The position numbers were made by a program, and so were the translations under genes. Of a stretch of 64,000 nucleotides of DNA, positions 44,395 to 53,055 are shown in pieces (the first letter of the stretch is position 1; each line of letters opens with the position of its first letter). Source of the DNA: Methylophilus medardensis (lineage in GTDB: Bacteria > Pseudomonadota > Gammaproteobacteria > Burkholderiales > Methylophilaceae); NCBI RefSeq assembly GCF_006363915.1, contig NZ_CP040946.1. The stretch is one strand, 5' to 3'. The notes under the pieces are model-generated. The model ran no database searches. It was not told the DNA's origin and was given only the letters and a program-made list of their open reading frames with translations.

Positions 44395-45457
44395 AAGTCC
44401 CCCATAGTGTGTGTAATTGTGTTTTTTTATCGCGCAATGTTTGCTCAACTTCGCGCGCAGTGTGCCCTTCTGCATAAACGCTGCAGAGCGGCTGACCGGC
44501 AGCAACATGGCCGCCAACAGGCTGATCCTCTAGCCAATCAGGCAAGTTTAACTGACTGGCATCTATTGTTTGCCGGGCGTATAAAATACGATGGCTAGCC
44601 AACAATTCTGGTGGTTTTAATGCAGGTAAGGCTTGTTGGTCACAGGCGTTCAAGTGTGCTTGGATCAAAGGTAGTTGCATATACAAACGCATACTGGCAC
44701 TTAACCTAGGATTGACCTCGAGTAAGTGCAAGGTTTGTGTATCCCAAATGGCATCGATACTATTGATACCCACGAGGCCTAATGCGGGCAACAATGCCGC
44801 TAACAATTGGTGCGCCGCACTGATCAACGCAGCATCTTGCGAGCGCGATGCGCCGGCATAGGCGTAACTCCCTGCATGCTGATGGAGTGCATGCACGCCA
44901 ATGAGATTGTATGTATCCGCATGCGCTACAAACAAAATACCTACCGCTTGGCCTGGTTGATATTGCTGCCAATAGGTTGAGGCGTCTTGAATGGATTGTG
45001 CTTGCCAGCGCTCGACATGGCCTCCCCCGCATTGCCCGACCTGCTTGGTAAACCAGTCTCCAACGGTCGGCGGCGTGACGCTGATGGCGGGTGATTGCAC
45101 GCCCTGAGCCTCACAAGTTGCCTTCAACCATTGCGGATTTTTGACGTTCACAATGGTTTGTGGCGTATTTCCCAACACAGGATAGCCTGCAAATAATGCG
45201 GCATAAGCATCAGGATGCGCTTCAAAGCCCGATCCCACCAACACGGCATCGGGTTCAAAAGCATCCAACGCAGGCATCAGAGCATGCATCGCGTGGTCCA
45301 AAGGCTGGTCGAGCATCGCTGACCATTGGTACGCTGAATCGGCGGCTAGTCGCGTGTCTGTATCGAGAAACGCATCGACAGCGAACACCGTAAAGCCCTC
45401 GCGTTTTGCCATCTGGCTATAAATACGCGCGCTGTGTGACACCATGGCCAGCCGCAA
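44360..45457 (-). CDS. ATP-grasp protein of the H4MPT gene cluster
   Basis: A 365-residue protein with an ATP-grasp core: SGFEAHPDAYAALF...PVLGNTPQTIVNVKNPQWLK, the Gly-rich GQCGGGHVERW and the metal site LHLLEVNPRLSASMRLY near residue 260. The last 80 residues form a separate beta-rich end. Homologues are conserved between mtdB and mch in methylotrophs and are needed for H4MPT function, but the reaction is not settled as far as I know. The TTG at 45457 keeps the first beta strand whole; an ATG at 45445 is the alternative. It begins 8 bases after mtdB. Confidence 0.88.
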   Translation of the reverse strand: MRLAMVSHSARIYSQMAKREGFTVFAVDAFLDTDTRLAADSAYQWSAMLDQPLDHAMHALMPALDAFEPDAVLVGSGFEAHPDAYAALFAGYPVLGNTPQTIVNVKNPQWLKATCEAQGVQSPAISVTPPTVGDWFTKQVGQCGGGHVERWQAQSIQDASTYWQQYQPGQAVGILFVAHADTYNLIGVHALHQHAGSYAYAGASRSQDAALISAAHQLLAALLPALGLVGINSIDAIWDTQTLHLLEVNPRLSASMRLYMQLPLIQAHLNACDQQALPALKPPELLASHRILYARQTIDASQLNLPDWLEDQPVGGHVAAGQPLCSVYAEGHTAREVEQTLRDKKTQLHTLWGTYVCEHIEFNIH

Positions 45458-45465
45458 AACTCAGC

Positions 45466-46359
45466 TTATTCCACGTGTGCACAGGCATATTCATAGGCCT
45501 GGTGGTAATCAATATGCATCGGGCTTTCGCTTTGCAGCATTTGCTCCAACAATTTGTTTTGAGTGACGTATTTCAACTGGCCAATCGCCAACGCACCAAA
45601 GCCAGCCACTTGCGTGCCTTCAATAAAGCCGCCATTGGAGAAAGTATCGACACCTTCAATCCCTGAAGGTGGAACGGCGTTAACGTCGGCCACCACTTTG
45701 AGTGTGCTGGATTTTGCCAGCTGGGCCAGTTCCAATACACGAATCCCTGCCGGCGTCGCGCACAACGCCACAGTAGCTTCATTTAACACAGCGATTTTAG
45801 CGGCCTCAGTGCTGCCATCTACCACTTGCAACTTCACATCATAATTGGCGGATAGTTTATCGACATAAGTTTGCATGCTTTCGAGTCCAGCATGCGCCAC
45901 CATTAATACCGTTGATCCCTGACGGGCAGCAATTAAAGCGGCTGTCGAGCCCACTGTGCCACTGGCACCAAAAATGGCCACTTTTTCTTGACCGAGACCA
46001 CTGCCGGATTTTTGCAGATAAAAATCGACTTTTGCCAGCATGGCGGCTGCGGTAGTAAATGCACCAGAAGGATCAGAAAAGGTGTGGCATTCAAAAGGCT
46101 TAAACATGGCACTACGCGCCTGTTTTTGCATCTCTAATGCGACTTGAATATCGCGACCGCCAAAAAACAAGGCCTGCTGTTTTAAGCCACTAGGGCTGCG
46201 AGAAAAAATGGCATCCTGGGTCAAGGCCACGATTTCATTAAGCGTGACGTCGGTGTAAGAAATAATTTTTTCATAGCCGGCATCAAAGGCCATATTCACA
46301 TCAAATGGGCTGGCGTTTTTTGCGGCTGTAAACAAATGCATAATGCTGGTTTTTTTCAT
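45466..46359 (-). CDS. mtdB: NAD(P)-dependent methylene-H4MPT dehydrogenase
   Basis: A 297-residue enzyme oxidising N5,N10-methylene-H4MPT to methenyl-H4MPT. It shows the substrate-site region FDAGYEKIISYTDV, the Rossmann motif IFGASGTVGSTAALIAARQG near residue 133 and the ADVNAVPPSGIEGVDTF segment near 235 that is typical of MtdB/MtdA. H4MPT specificity (MtdB rather than MtdA) is inferred from the neighbouring mch and beta-RFAP synthase genes. GGGGGG lies just upstream of the ATG. It is probably the first gene of the operon running to the pterin dehydratase-like gene. Confidence 0.94.
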   Translation of the reverse strand: MKKTSIMHLFTAAKNASPFDVNMAFDAGYEKIISYTDVTLNEIVALTQDAIFSRSPSGLKQQALFFGGRDIQVALEMQKQARSAMFKPFECHTFSDPSGAFTTAAAMLAKVDFYLQKSGSGLGQEKVAIFGASGTVGSTAALIAARQGSTVLMVAHAGLESMQTYVDKLSANYDVKLQVVDGSTEAAKIAVLNEATVALCATPAGIRVLELAQLAKSSTLKVVADVNAVPPSGIEGVDTFSNGGFIEGTQVAGFGALAIGQLKYVTQNKLLEQMLQSESPMHIDYHQAYEYACAHVE

Positions 46360-46398
46360 TATTCCCCCCGGAACCGTTCGTTAATCATAGCTATTCCC

Positions 46399-46426
46399 AA
46401 TATACACACATCGAAGCAGGTTCAAA
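46399..46426 (-). promoter_or_regulatory. Possible sigma-70 promoter of the mtdB operon
   Basis: On the minus strand TTTGAA (46421-46426) and TATATT (46399-46404) are 16 bases apart, and the start would lie about 35 bases before the mtdB ATG. The 119-base gap between the beta-RFAP synthase gene and mtdB is the obvious place for it. Confidence 0.35.
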
Positions 46427-46478
46427 ATCAAGAGCAGACCGTGAAAATCATAACTTTTCAAGATTATCTGCCACAAAT

Positions 46479-47453
46479 TTAAGCCGAAGCGACTTTTATA
46501 TCGATCTGGGCAGACTGATTCATTGCCGCAGTCACCAAAAAGCCGAGCGCTGCATGCCCGGCGTAATTGGCGAGCAGTTGCATTTGCAAGTCGACCGCAA
46601 CTTGACGCGAGGGTAACAATACAAACCCGGTCGGGCCCCAAGAAGATTGCCCGGCGCCGACATAACCTTGTTTTATTAGACGGTTGAGAATCTCGCCAAC
46701 CGCTTGACTGGCATAAGCCCCCCCCTGTGCCGGCGAAAAGTAATCTGCGTTATAGCGCTGTAGCGCACCCAAAAACTCACTAAATGCGGCAAAGTCGTGC
46801 TCAATCAATGCGGGTAGGCCTTGGCTCAGTAATTGTTGCTGAATGGCTTGGGTCGCCGCAACGGACGGCGGCACCAGTTGTTTAAAAGCCGTTTTTTCGC
46901 CTTGACCATGCAAGCCGTGATGACTGCTATCTGTGATCAGTAAAAAATGCCAATCGGCGGGAAATGCCTGTTGTGCCAACATCGGCGGCACCACGGTGTG
47001 GGCGGCACGGCCGCCATCCACCACCAGACCGCCATGGGTAAAGGTGGCAATACCGATCCCTGATCGGGCACCGCGCTGATGGATCGCGGCGATTTCTGCG
47101 GGGTCAATGGAATGACCCAGCAAGCCGTTGACCGCAGCGCCAAGGGCAAGCGCCATTTGCGTACCAGAACCGAGACCGCCGTGCCGTGGAATCGCCTGTG
47201 GTATGGCGACATCCAGCAAGGTGTCTGTTTGAGTCGCAGACACATGACGCTGCAAAATAGCCGCTGCCCATGGGTCCAACGCTTGTTGTGGAGGACCAAA
47301 CCTCGCGTTGACCACAGTCTTAAAAGCATCAATCGCTACGCCAACGCTACCAAACTGGCGTTGTAGCTGATTACTCAAATTAAAAAAACCGAGATGTAGG
47401 CGACCGTAGGTGGTCACGCGCACCTGATCTGCTGCGGGAATCACTGCTTTCAT
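46479..47453 (-). CDS. Beta-ribofuranosylaminobenzene 5'-phosphate synthase
   Basis: A 324-residue GHMP-kinase-fold enzyme of the beta-RFAP synthase family. It condenses PRPP with a 4-aminobenzoate derivative, the first committed step of methanopterin synthesis. Landmarks are TYGRLHLGFFNLS, AIPRHGGLGSGTQMALALGA, RSGIGIATFTHGGLVVDGG and GQSSWGPTGFVLL. It is the upstream gene of the H4MPT cluster and is divergent from ppsA. TATAAT lies 8 bases before its ATG with no Shine-Dalgarno, as in dapC. Confidence 0.94.
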   Translation of the reverse strand: MKAVIPAADQVRVTTYGRLHLGFFNLSNQLQRQFGSVGVAIDAFKTVVNARFGPPQQALDPWAAAILQRHVSATQTDTLLDVAIPQAIPRHGGLGSGTQMALALGAAVNGLLGHSIDPAEIAAIHQRGARSGIGIATFTHGGLVVDGGRAAHTVVPPMLAQQAFPADWHFLLITDSSHHGLHGQGEKTAFKQLVPPSVAATQAIQQQLLSQGLPALIEHDFAAFSEFLGALQRYNADYFSPAQGGAYASQAVGEILNRLIKQGYVGAGQSSWGPTGFVLLPSRQVAVDLQMQLLANYAGHAALGFLVTAAMNQSAQIDIKVASA

Positions 47454-47461
47454 GGCGTTTT

Positions 47462-47467
47462 ATTATA
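47462..47467 (-). promoter_or_regulatory. TATAAT -10 box next to the beta-RFAP synthase start
   Basis: On the minus strand a perfect TATAAT ends 8 bases before the ATG, which would place the transcript start on or beside the start codon. No clear -35 is seen at 16-18 bases; GTGACA, part of the palindrome at 47489-47505, lies about 20 bases upstream. Confidence 0.45.
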
Positions 47468-47488
47468 GGATGCTAAAAAAAATGAATT

Positions 47489-47505
47489 GTCACCCATATG
47501 GTGAC
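47489..47505. promoter_or_regulatory. Palindrome GTCACC-N5-GGTGAC between beta-RFAP synthase and ppsA
   Basis: GTCACC and GGTGAC form a perfect inverted repeat around CATAT. It sits at the -35 side of the beta-RFAP synthase -10 box and about 50 bases upstream of the ppsA -10 box, so one factor could control both C1 and gluconeogenic genes. This is inference. Confidence 0.45.
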
Positions 47506-47532
47506 GTGACATTAAAACATGATTTTGGCATA

Positions 47533-47560
47533 ATGACCGTTACAAAAGCCGTTCTATAAT
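47533..47560 (+). promoter_or_regulatory. Promoter of ppsA
   Basis: ATGACC at 47533-47538 and a perfect TATAAT at 47555-47560 are 16 bases apart. The start near 47567 gives a leader of about 90 bases that contains a small hairpin (ATCGC-ATTCC-GCGAT) and a good ribosome site (AAGGG) before the ATG. Confidence 0.55.
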
Positions 47561-47656
47561 CAGAAGATGTTAGGCAAACAGCCTCTATTTATCGAATTCA
47601 ATCCATCGCATTCCGCGATAGATTATCACCAGTTTTAAAATAATTAAGGGTTTTAT

Positions 47657-50029
47657 ATGGTAAGTCATGTTATTCCATTTGAGAATCTACGAAACACCGA
47701 TGTGCCGTCTGTTGGGGGCAAAAATGCCTCTTTAGGTGAGATGATTTCGCAGCTCTCCGCCAAAGGCGTACGCGTACCGACTGGTTTTGCAACCACGGCA
47801 GATGCCTACCGTGAGTTTTTAGCACAAGGTGGATTGAACAAAAAAATCAATGACTTGCTTGATAAATTAAATGCCGATGACACGCAGGAACTGGCGCGCG
47901 TGGGTGCACAAATTCGTCAGTGGATTATGGAGGCGGAGTTTCCACCGGCACTGCAAACAGCGATTGCTGAAAACTATGCCAAACTGATCGAAAGATCTGC
48001 GCAAGGGACGACTTTTGCGGTACGTTCCTCTGCCACCGCAGAAGACTTGCCAGATGCTTCATTTGCCGGCCAGCAAGAGTCTTTTTTGAATATTCACGGC
48101 TTGGACAACATCAGCCATGCCATCAAAGAGGTATTTGCTTCTTTATACAATGACCGCGCAATTTCTTACCGCGTACACAAAGGCTTTGTGCATGCCGATG
48201 TGGCACTCTCGGCCGGCGTACAACAAATGGTGCGCTCTGACATTGGCTGTGCTGGCGTCATGTTCACCATTGACACCGAATCTGGCCACCGTGATGTGGC
48301 CTTTATTACTTCGTCTTATGGCCTAGGTGAAACCGTGGTGCAAGGCGCAGTGAACCCAGATGAGTTTTATGTGCATAAGCCATTGCTGGCACAAGGTAAG
48401 CCAGCGATTGTGCGCCGCACCATGGGCTCCAAGCTGATCAAAATGATTTTTTCGGATGCGACGCAGGCCGGCAAATCGACCAGCACCGTTGAAGTGGATG
48501 CCGCAGAAAGCAATCGTTATTCATTGACCGATGCGGACATTTTAGAACTGGCGGGTTACGCCATGACCATTGAGCAGCATTATGGTTGCCCAATGGATAT
48601 CGAATGGGGCAAAAACGGCTTGGATAACAAGTTGTACATTTTGCAAGCGCGTCCTGAAACAGTGAAGTCGCAAGAAGCGGCTAAAAACATCACTGAAACG
48701 TTTAAATTACAAAAACATTCTTCTGTGCCAGTAGTCGCTGGTCGTGCGGTGACTCAAAAAGTCGGCGTCGGCCCAGTGCGTATCGTGCTGGATCCTGCGG
48801 ATATGCACGAAGTGCAACCTGGAGATGTGCTGGTCGCAGACATGACGGACCCTAACTGGGAGCCGGTAATGAAACGCGCCAGCGCACTGGTGACGAATCG
48901 TGGTGGCCGTACTTGCCACGCGGCGATTATTGCGCGTGAGCTCGGTATTCCTGCCATTGTTGGTTCTGTGAACGCCACCGACTTATTGCGTGATGGTGAA
49001 ATGGTGACCGTCTCTTGTGCTGAAGGCGAAACCGGTTTTGTGTACCACGGTGCCTTGGATTTTGAAATATCCACGCAATCAAACAGCGCCTTAGCAAAAC
49101 CGCCGTGCAAGATCATGATGAACGTGGGCAACCCTGACATGGCGTTTACATTCGCGCAAACGCCGAATGATGGCGTTGGGTTAGCGCGCTTGGAGTTTGT
49201 AATCAACAACATGGTTGGCATTCACCCAAAAGCGATTCTGAATGTCGATGCCATGCCAGCAGCCATTCAAGCCACGATCAAGAATCGTGCGCGTGGATAT
49301 GCGAACCCCAAACAATTCTATATCGACAAAGTGTCTGAAGGCGTTGCGACGATTGCGGCGGCATTCTATCCAAAACCAGTCATTGTGCGGACATCGGATT
49401 TTAAGTCAAATGAGTACAAAAAACTGGTCGGCGGCGAGATTTACGAGCCAGATGAAGAAAACCCAATGATTGGCTTCCGTGGCGCGGCGCGTTACATGGC
49501 AGAAGACTTTAAAGAGTGCTTTGCCATGGAGTGTCAGGCCATGAAAAAAGTACGTGACGAGATGGGTTTGACCAATGTGGAATTGATGATTCCTTTTGTG
49601 CGCACGTTGGACGAAGCACGCGCTGTGACAGAAATCATGGCTGCCAATGGCCTCAAACGTGGTGAAAACGGCCTGCGCCTGATCATGATGTGTGAAATCC
49701 CGGCAAACGCGCTGTTGGCCGAAGAGTTCTTGGAGTACTTCGATGGCTTCTCGATTGGTTCTAACGACCTGACGCAGCTGACATTGGGCATGGACCGCGA
49801 TTCTGGTATTCTTGCCGACGGTTTTGACGAGCGCAACGATGCGGTAAAAGTGCTGCTGAAAATGGCCATCAACACCTGTAACCGTTTGGGTAAATACGTT
49901 GGTATTTGTGGCCAGGGCCCTTCTGACCACGAAGACTTTGCAGAATGGCTGGTCGCTGAGGGCATCCAATCGGTCTCGCTCAACCCGGACACCGTTGTGG
50001 CAACTTGGCAGCGTTTGACCAAAAAATAA
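47657..50029 (+). CDS. ppsA: Phosphoenolpyruvate synthase
   Basis: A 790-residue enzyme converting pyruvate, ATP and water to PEP, AMP and phosphate. The N-terminal ATP-grasp/PPDK-type domain has VGGKNASLGEM and FAVRSSATAEDLPDASFAGQ. The central swivelling domain carries the catalytic His in GGRTCHAAIIARELGIPAIV, and the C-terminal TIM barrel has IGSNDLTQLTLGMDRD and the active-site Cys in GICGQGPSDHEDFAEWL. All landmarks are intact. It is followed by its regulator ppsR after 29 bases. Confidence 0.97.
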   Translation: MVSHVIPFENLRNTDVPSVGGKNASLGEMISQLSAKGVRVPTGFATTADAYREFLAQGGLNKKINDLLDKLNADDTQELARVGAQIRQWIMEAEFPPALQTAIAENYAKLIERSAQGTTFAVRSSATAEDLPDASFAGQQESFLNIHGLDNISHAIKEVFASLYNDRAISYRVHKGFVHADVALSAGVQQMVRSDIGCAGVMFTIDTESGHRDVAFITSSYGLGETVVQGAVNPDEFYVHKPLLAQGKPAIVRRTMGSKLIKMIFSDATQAGKSTSTVEVDAAESNRYSLTDADILELAGYAMTIEQHYGCPMDIEWGKNGLDNKLYILQARPETVKSQEAAKNITETFKLQKHSSVPVVAGRAVTQKVGVGPVRIVLDPADMHEVQPGDVLVADMTDPNWEPVMKRASALVTNRGGRTCHAAIIARELGIPAIVGSVNATDLLRDGEMVTVSCAEGETGFVYHGALDFEISTQSNSALAKPPCKIMMNVGNPDMAFTFAQTPNDGVGLARLEFVINNMVGIHPKAILNVDAMPAAIQATIKNRARGYANPKQFYIDKVSEGVATIAAAFYPKPVIVRTSDFKSNEYKKLVGGEIYEPDEENPMIGFRGAARYMAEDFKECFAMECQAMKKVRDEMGLTNVELMIPFVRTLDEARAVTEIMAANGLKRGENGLRLIMMCEIPANALLAEEFLEYFDGFSIGSNDLTQLTLGMDRDSGILADGFDERNDAVKVLLKMAINTCNRLGKYVGICGQGPSDHEDFAEWLVAEGIQSVSLNPDTVVATWQRLTKK

Positions 50030-50058
50030 ATATTTAGCAATCAACTCAAGGCGTTCGC

Positions 50059-50862
50059 ATGAATCACCGTTCTGTTTTTATTATTTCTGATGGCACGGGG
50101 ATTACAGCTGGCGCCTTGAGCAAGTTGCTAGAGCACTTTCCAAATACCAAATTTACTACCACGCGCCTGCCCTTCACGGACAACGACGAAAAGGTCCAAG
50201 CCGCATTTGAGCATATTCAAAAAGTCGCTGGCGAAGACGGCATCCGCCCGATTGTCATTATGTCAGTCGGCAACGGTGAACACCGTAACCACCTTAAGCA
50301 GGCCAATGCCTACTTTATCGATTTATTCCACCGTTTTATTTATCCGCTGGGTTCTGAGCTCAATCAAGAGCCGCTCACAGGCGCCAGCATTGCTTACAGT
50401 GCAATGGGGAATAGCTACCATGAGCGCATGGAAGCAATCAACTTCACGCTGAATCATGATGACGGCATGACGAATTCTGGCTTAGATGAAGCAGAAGTCA
50501 TTCTAATCGGGGTTTCTCGTTGCGGAAAAACCCCCACCAGCATTTATCTCGCCATGCAGTTTGGTATCAAAGCCGCCAATTACCCACTGATTCCAGAGGA
50601 TTTTGAGCGCGGTGCCCTGCCCGCTGCCTTGCAAAAAAACATTGATAAAATTTTTGGTTTGACCATTAAAGCGGAACGTTTACATTCTGTCCGCAATGAA
50701 CGTCGCCCAGACAGTTTTTATGCTTCACTCGATAATTGCCGCAAAGAAATTGAAATCGCTGAAAGCATGATGCGCGCTGCGGGCATCCCTTGGGCAGACT
50801 CTACCAGCCGCTCGATTGAAGAGCTCTCCGCCTTGATCATGCAAAAAATTCGCCAGCGCTAA
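50059..50862 (+). CDS. ppsR: PEP synthase regulatory kinase/pyrophosphorylase
   Basis: A 267-residue DUF299 protein, a bifunctional ADP-dependent kinase and phosphate-dependent pyrophosphorylase that switches PpsA off and on by threonine phosphorylation. It has the N-terminal FIISDGTGITAGALSKLLEHF and the P-loop GVSRCGKTPTSIYLAMQFG near residue 152. Direct linkage to ppsA makes the PEP-synthase (rather than PPDK) form certain. Its stop codon lies inside the hairpin of the terminator that ends the unit. Confidence 0.95.
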   Translation: MNHRSVFIISDGTGITAGALSKLLEHFPNTKFTTTRLPFTDNDEKVQAAFEHIQKVAGEDGIRPIVIMSVGNGEHRNHLKQANAYFIDLFHRFIYPLGSELNQEPLTGASIAYSAMGNSYHERMEAINFTLNHDDGMTNSGLDEAEVILIGVSRCGKTPTSIYLAMQFGIKAANYPLIPEDFERGALPAALQKNIDKIFGLTIKAERLHSVRNERRPDSFYASLDNCRKEIEIAESMMRAAGIPWADSTSRSIEELSALIMQKIRQR

Positions 50863-50877
50863 GGCTGGCGATTTTTT
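50851..50877 (+). terminator. Intrinsic terminator of ppsA-ppsR
   Basis: CGCCAGC and GCTGGCG pair around GCTAAG, followed by ATTTTTT. The stem includes the last codons and stop of ppsR. Confidence 0.9.
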
Positions 50878-50922
50878 AAATGCGTTAACGGCCTCGATGC
50901 CGCCTGTGATTTTAGCTGACGC

Positions 50923-51609
50923 CTACGCGGCCATCGCCATTTCGCGCGTAGAAGTGCCTTTGTTGATTGCCGTCTGCGGCTTTAGCATGTCGCCCCGCCA
51001 AAAATAATAGAACTCACGTGCAACACTCAAAAAAGTATGTTGTGAACCCAAAGCATTGAACAAAGGCAGGTTTCTGTCGACCATTTGACGATAGCTGTGA
51101 GACTGTTTGAAGGAAACATGGCGTAAGGACATGAGTAAGTATCTTGCCATGCGCATACGCTCTTTAAACACAGCTGGCTCAAATCCGCGCACTTGCGTCA
51201 TCTGCTCAAAGGTTTCCATGACTTGCGTTTCGTGACTGGTCATCGGCGTTTTATCCAAATCGTACCAATGCTTAAACAATTCGTCCTGTGCCACCATCAC
51301 CACGGGGGTGCTGCCATTAAACACTTTGGCCTGACTCATGGCAGCAATGGCTTTAATATCACCGACCCAAAACGAGAAAAACTCACGAATCACTGGCAAA
51401 ATACTAGGAATCTCAGCTGGGTCAATGCTGGCAATAAAACGATCGACCGCATGTCGATAATGGCTACCATCACAGGGGATGTCTTTTAAAAAGGCACTGA
51501 CCCGAATCAGGATGAATTCTCGCTGCACCAATACGCGCTGGCTTACCCCTTGCCCAGTCAGCAACTTCACGTATGCTTTTTGCGCCTCTTCTTCTCTGGT
51601 CATTTCCAT
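50923..51609 (-). CDS. Protein of unknown function with an internal duplication
   Basis: A 228-residue protein without recognised family, signal peptide or membrane helix. It is built of two similar halves. Residues about 49-84 read GSHYRHAVDRF...PVIREFFSFWVGD and residues about 170-207 read SHSYRQMVDRN...SVAREFYYFWRGD, with similar helical segments before each. The conserved parts are Y-R-x2-V-D-R and R-E-F-x2-F-W-x-G-D. The ATG at 51609 has GGAG nine bases upstream; the longer start is not needed. It stands alone between the ppsR terminator and a transporter gene. A helical ligand- or protein-binding repeat is possible. Confidence 0.75.
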   Translation of the reverse strand: MEMTREEEAQKAYVKLLTGQGVSQRVLVQREFILIRVSAFLKDIPCDGSHYRHAVDRFIASIDPAEIPSILPVIREFFSFWVGDIKAIAAMSQAKVFNGSTPVVMVAQDELFKHWYDLDKTPMTSHETQVMETFEQMTQVRGFEPAVFKERMRMARYLLMSLRHVSFKQSHSYRQMVDRNLPLFNALGSQHTFLSVAREFYYFWRGDMLKPQTAINKGTSTREMAMAA

Positions 51610-51720
51610 GATGATTGACTCCACTTGTCGGATTTGTATAACGCACTGCGACGAGGCAGGCACTGACAATTTCATCTTAATGCAGTCGTAGGGCGATCAA
51701 ATATGCAATGAAGTTGGTAA

Positions 51721-51741
51721 AAGCCCCATATTTCAGGGCTT
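51721..51741 (-). terminator. Weak hairpin downstream of the MFS transporter
   Basis: AAGCCC and GGGCTT form a 6-base stem, followed on the minus strand by TTACC. It lies 25 bases after the transporter stop. The T run is short, so termination may be partial. Confidence 0.35.
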
Positions 51742-51764
51742 GCACAGGCTTTGTGCGACACTCG

Positions 51765-52961
51765 CTACGAAGTGGTTGGTTGGCGTGAAAACCATAGCAG
51801 CAAGGTGCTCAGAATGATCATGGCCAACATCGCCATGGCCAAGGTCAATGTGGAATGCCATACCAAGGGCACAATCAGGGCTGAGCACAGCGTTGAGCAC
51901 AACATCTGCATGAATGCTTGTGCAGAGGCAGCGGTGCCACGCAAGGTCGGATAACAATCGAGTGCTGCAATCGATAAGATCGGCATGGCGGTTGCCATAC
52001 CGACATTAAACAAAGCGATGGGTAGAATCGACAACCACCAAGCAGAATGTGCGCTCATACTCATCCACCACTGCAAGCCTACGTTGGCGCTGGCGATAAT
52101 AAGCATCCAAGCAAATGCCCAGCGTAACACCCTGGTGGGGGCAATCTTGCCTGCCGTATGGCGTGAGATCCAAGAACCCAGCATCATGCCGGTCACCGTG
52201 GGCACAAACAAATAACCAAACTGTTGGCTATTCAGATGTAAATGCTTGACCAGAAAGACCGGGCTTGCCAACACGTAAATAAAGAATGCGGAAAAATTGA
52301 GCCCCAAGCAGATGATCAGCCCCAAAAAAACTTTATGTTTTAGCATCTTGCCGTAGGTCTGCACGATGCCTTGGATTGAAAATGCAATCCGTTTCTCCGC
52401 AGGCATGGTTTCTGGCAGGTAGCGCACCGCCATCCATAGCGCAATCGCGGCATACAGGGCCAAAAAGATAAAAATGGCCTGCCAGTGGATGCCTAAAAGA
52501 ATCCCGCCCAGAATCGGCGCAATCGCAGGGGCAATGCCAAATAACAGCTGCACAGTCGCCATCACCCGTTGCGCTTGTGCACCTGAAAACAGATCACGCA
52601 CCATGGCACGTGCAACGGTGTTGCCCGCCCCACCACTCATACCTTGCAAGGCTCTGAACAGCCACAAGGTTTGAACATTCGGTGCAAAAGCACAGCCGAC
52701 ACTGGCCAACATAAAAATCGCTAGCCCCCATTTAATGGTCGTGATACGACCGATCGCATCAGAAATCGCACCATGACAAAGTGTCATTAACGCATAGGGC
52801 AGCAAATACAAGGTCAAACTTTGTTGGATCGCTAATTCATCGGTGCCAAATGCTGCAGCCATGATGTGAAAGGCAGGTAAGTAAGTATCTATGGCAAATG
52901 GCGCTAGCGCAGCCAAAGCAGCCAACACTAATACCAAGGTAGAAGAACGTGATTTAAACAT
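51765..52961 (-). CDS. Bcr/CflA family multidrug efflux transporter (MFS)
   Basis: A 398-residue MFS protein with 12 membrane helices. The motif DTYLPAFHIMAAAFGTDELAIQQSLTLYLL near residue 25 (described here by its first half, DTYLPAFHIM) and AISDAIGRITTIKWG are typical of the DHA1 Bcr/CflA drug-proton antiporters. The ATG at 52961 has AAGG upstream. Substrate unknown. It is separated from pqqE by a strong terminator, so it has its own transcription. Confidence 0.92.
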   Translation of the reverse strand: MFKSRSSTLVLVLAALAALAPFAIDTYLPAFHIMAAAFGTDELAIQQSLTLYLLPYALMTLCHGAISDAIGRITTIKWGLAIFMLASVGCAFAPNVQTLWLFRALQGMSGGAGNTVARAMVRDLFSGAQAQRVMATVQLLFGIAPAIAPILGGILLGIHWQAIFIFLALYAAIALWMAVRYLPETMPAEKRIAFSIQGIVQTYGKMLKHKVFLGLIICLGLNFSAFFIYVLASPVFLVKHLHLNSQQFGYLFVPTVTGMMLGSWISRHTAGKIAPTRVLRWAFAWMLIIASANVGLQWWMSMSAHSAWWLSILPIALFNVGMATAMPILSIAALDCYPTLRGTAASAQAFMQMLCSTLCSALIVPLVWHSTLTLAMAMLAMIILSTLLLWFSRQPTTS

Positions 52962-52973
52962 GAACGACCTTAG

Positions 52974-53001
52974 AAAAAACAAAGGTGCCCTCAGGCACCT
53001 T
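52974..53001 (-). terminator. Intrinsic terminator of the pqqBCDE operon
   Basis: On the minus strand AAGGTGCC pairs with GGCACCTT over TGAG, followed by TGTTTTTT. It lies about 55 bases after the pqqE stop and before the transporter start. Confidence 0.9.
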
Positions 53002-53055
53002 GGGTATTATAAGGCAGACCTGAAAACAATATCTGCCAGTTTAACCAATCTTCGC

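Noticed and set aside
49406..50044. 212-codon minus-strand frame opposite the end of ppsA
   Set aside because: It lies wholly over conserved ppsA coding sequence, and no recognisable motif is present.
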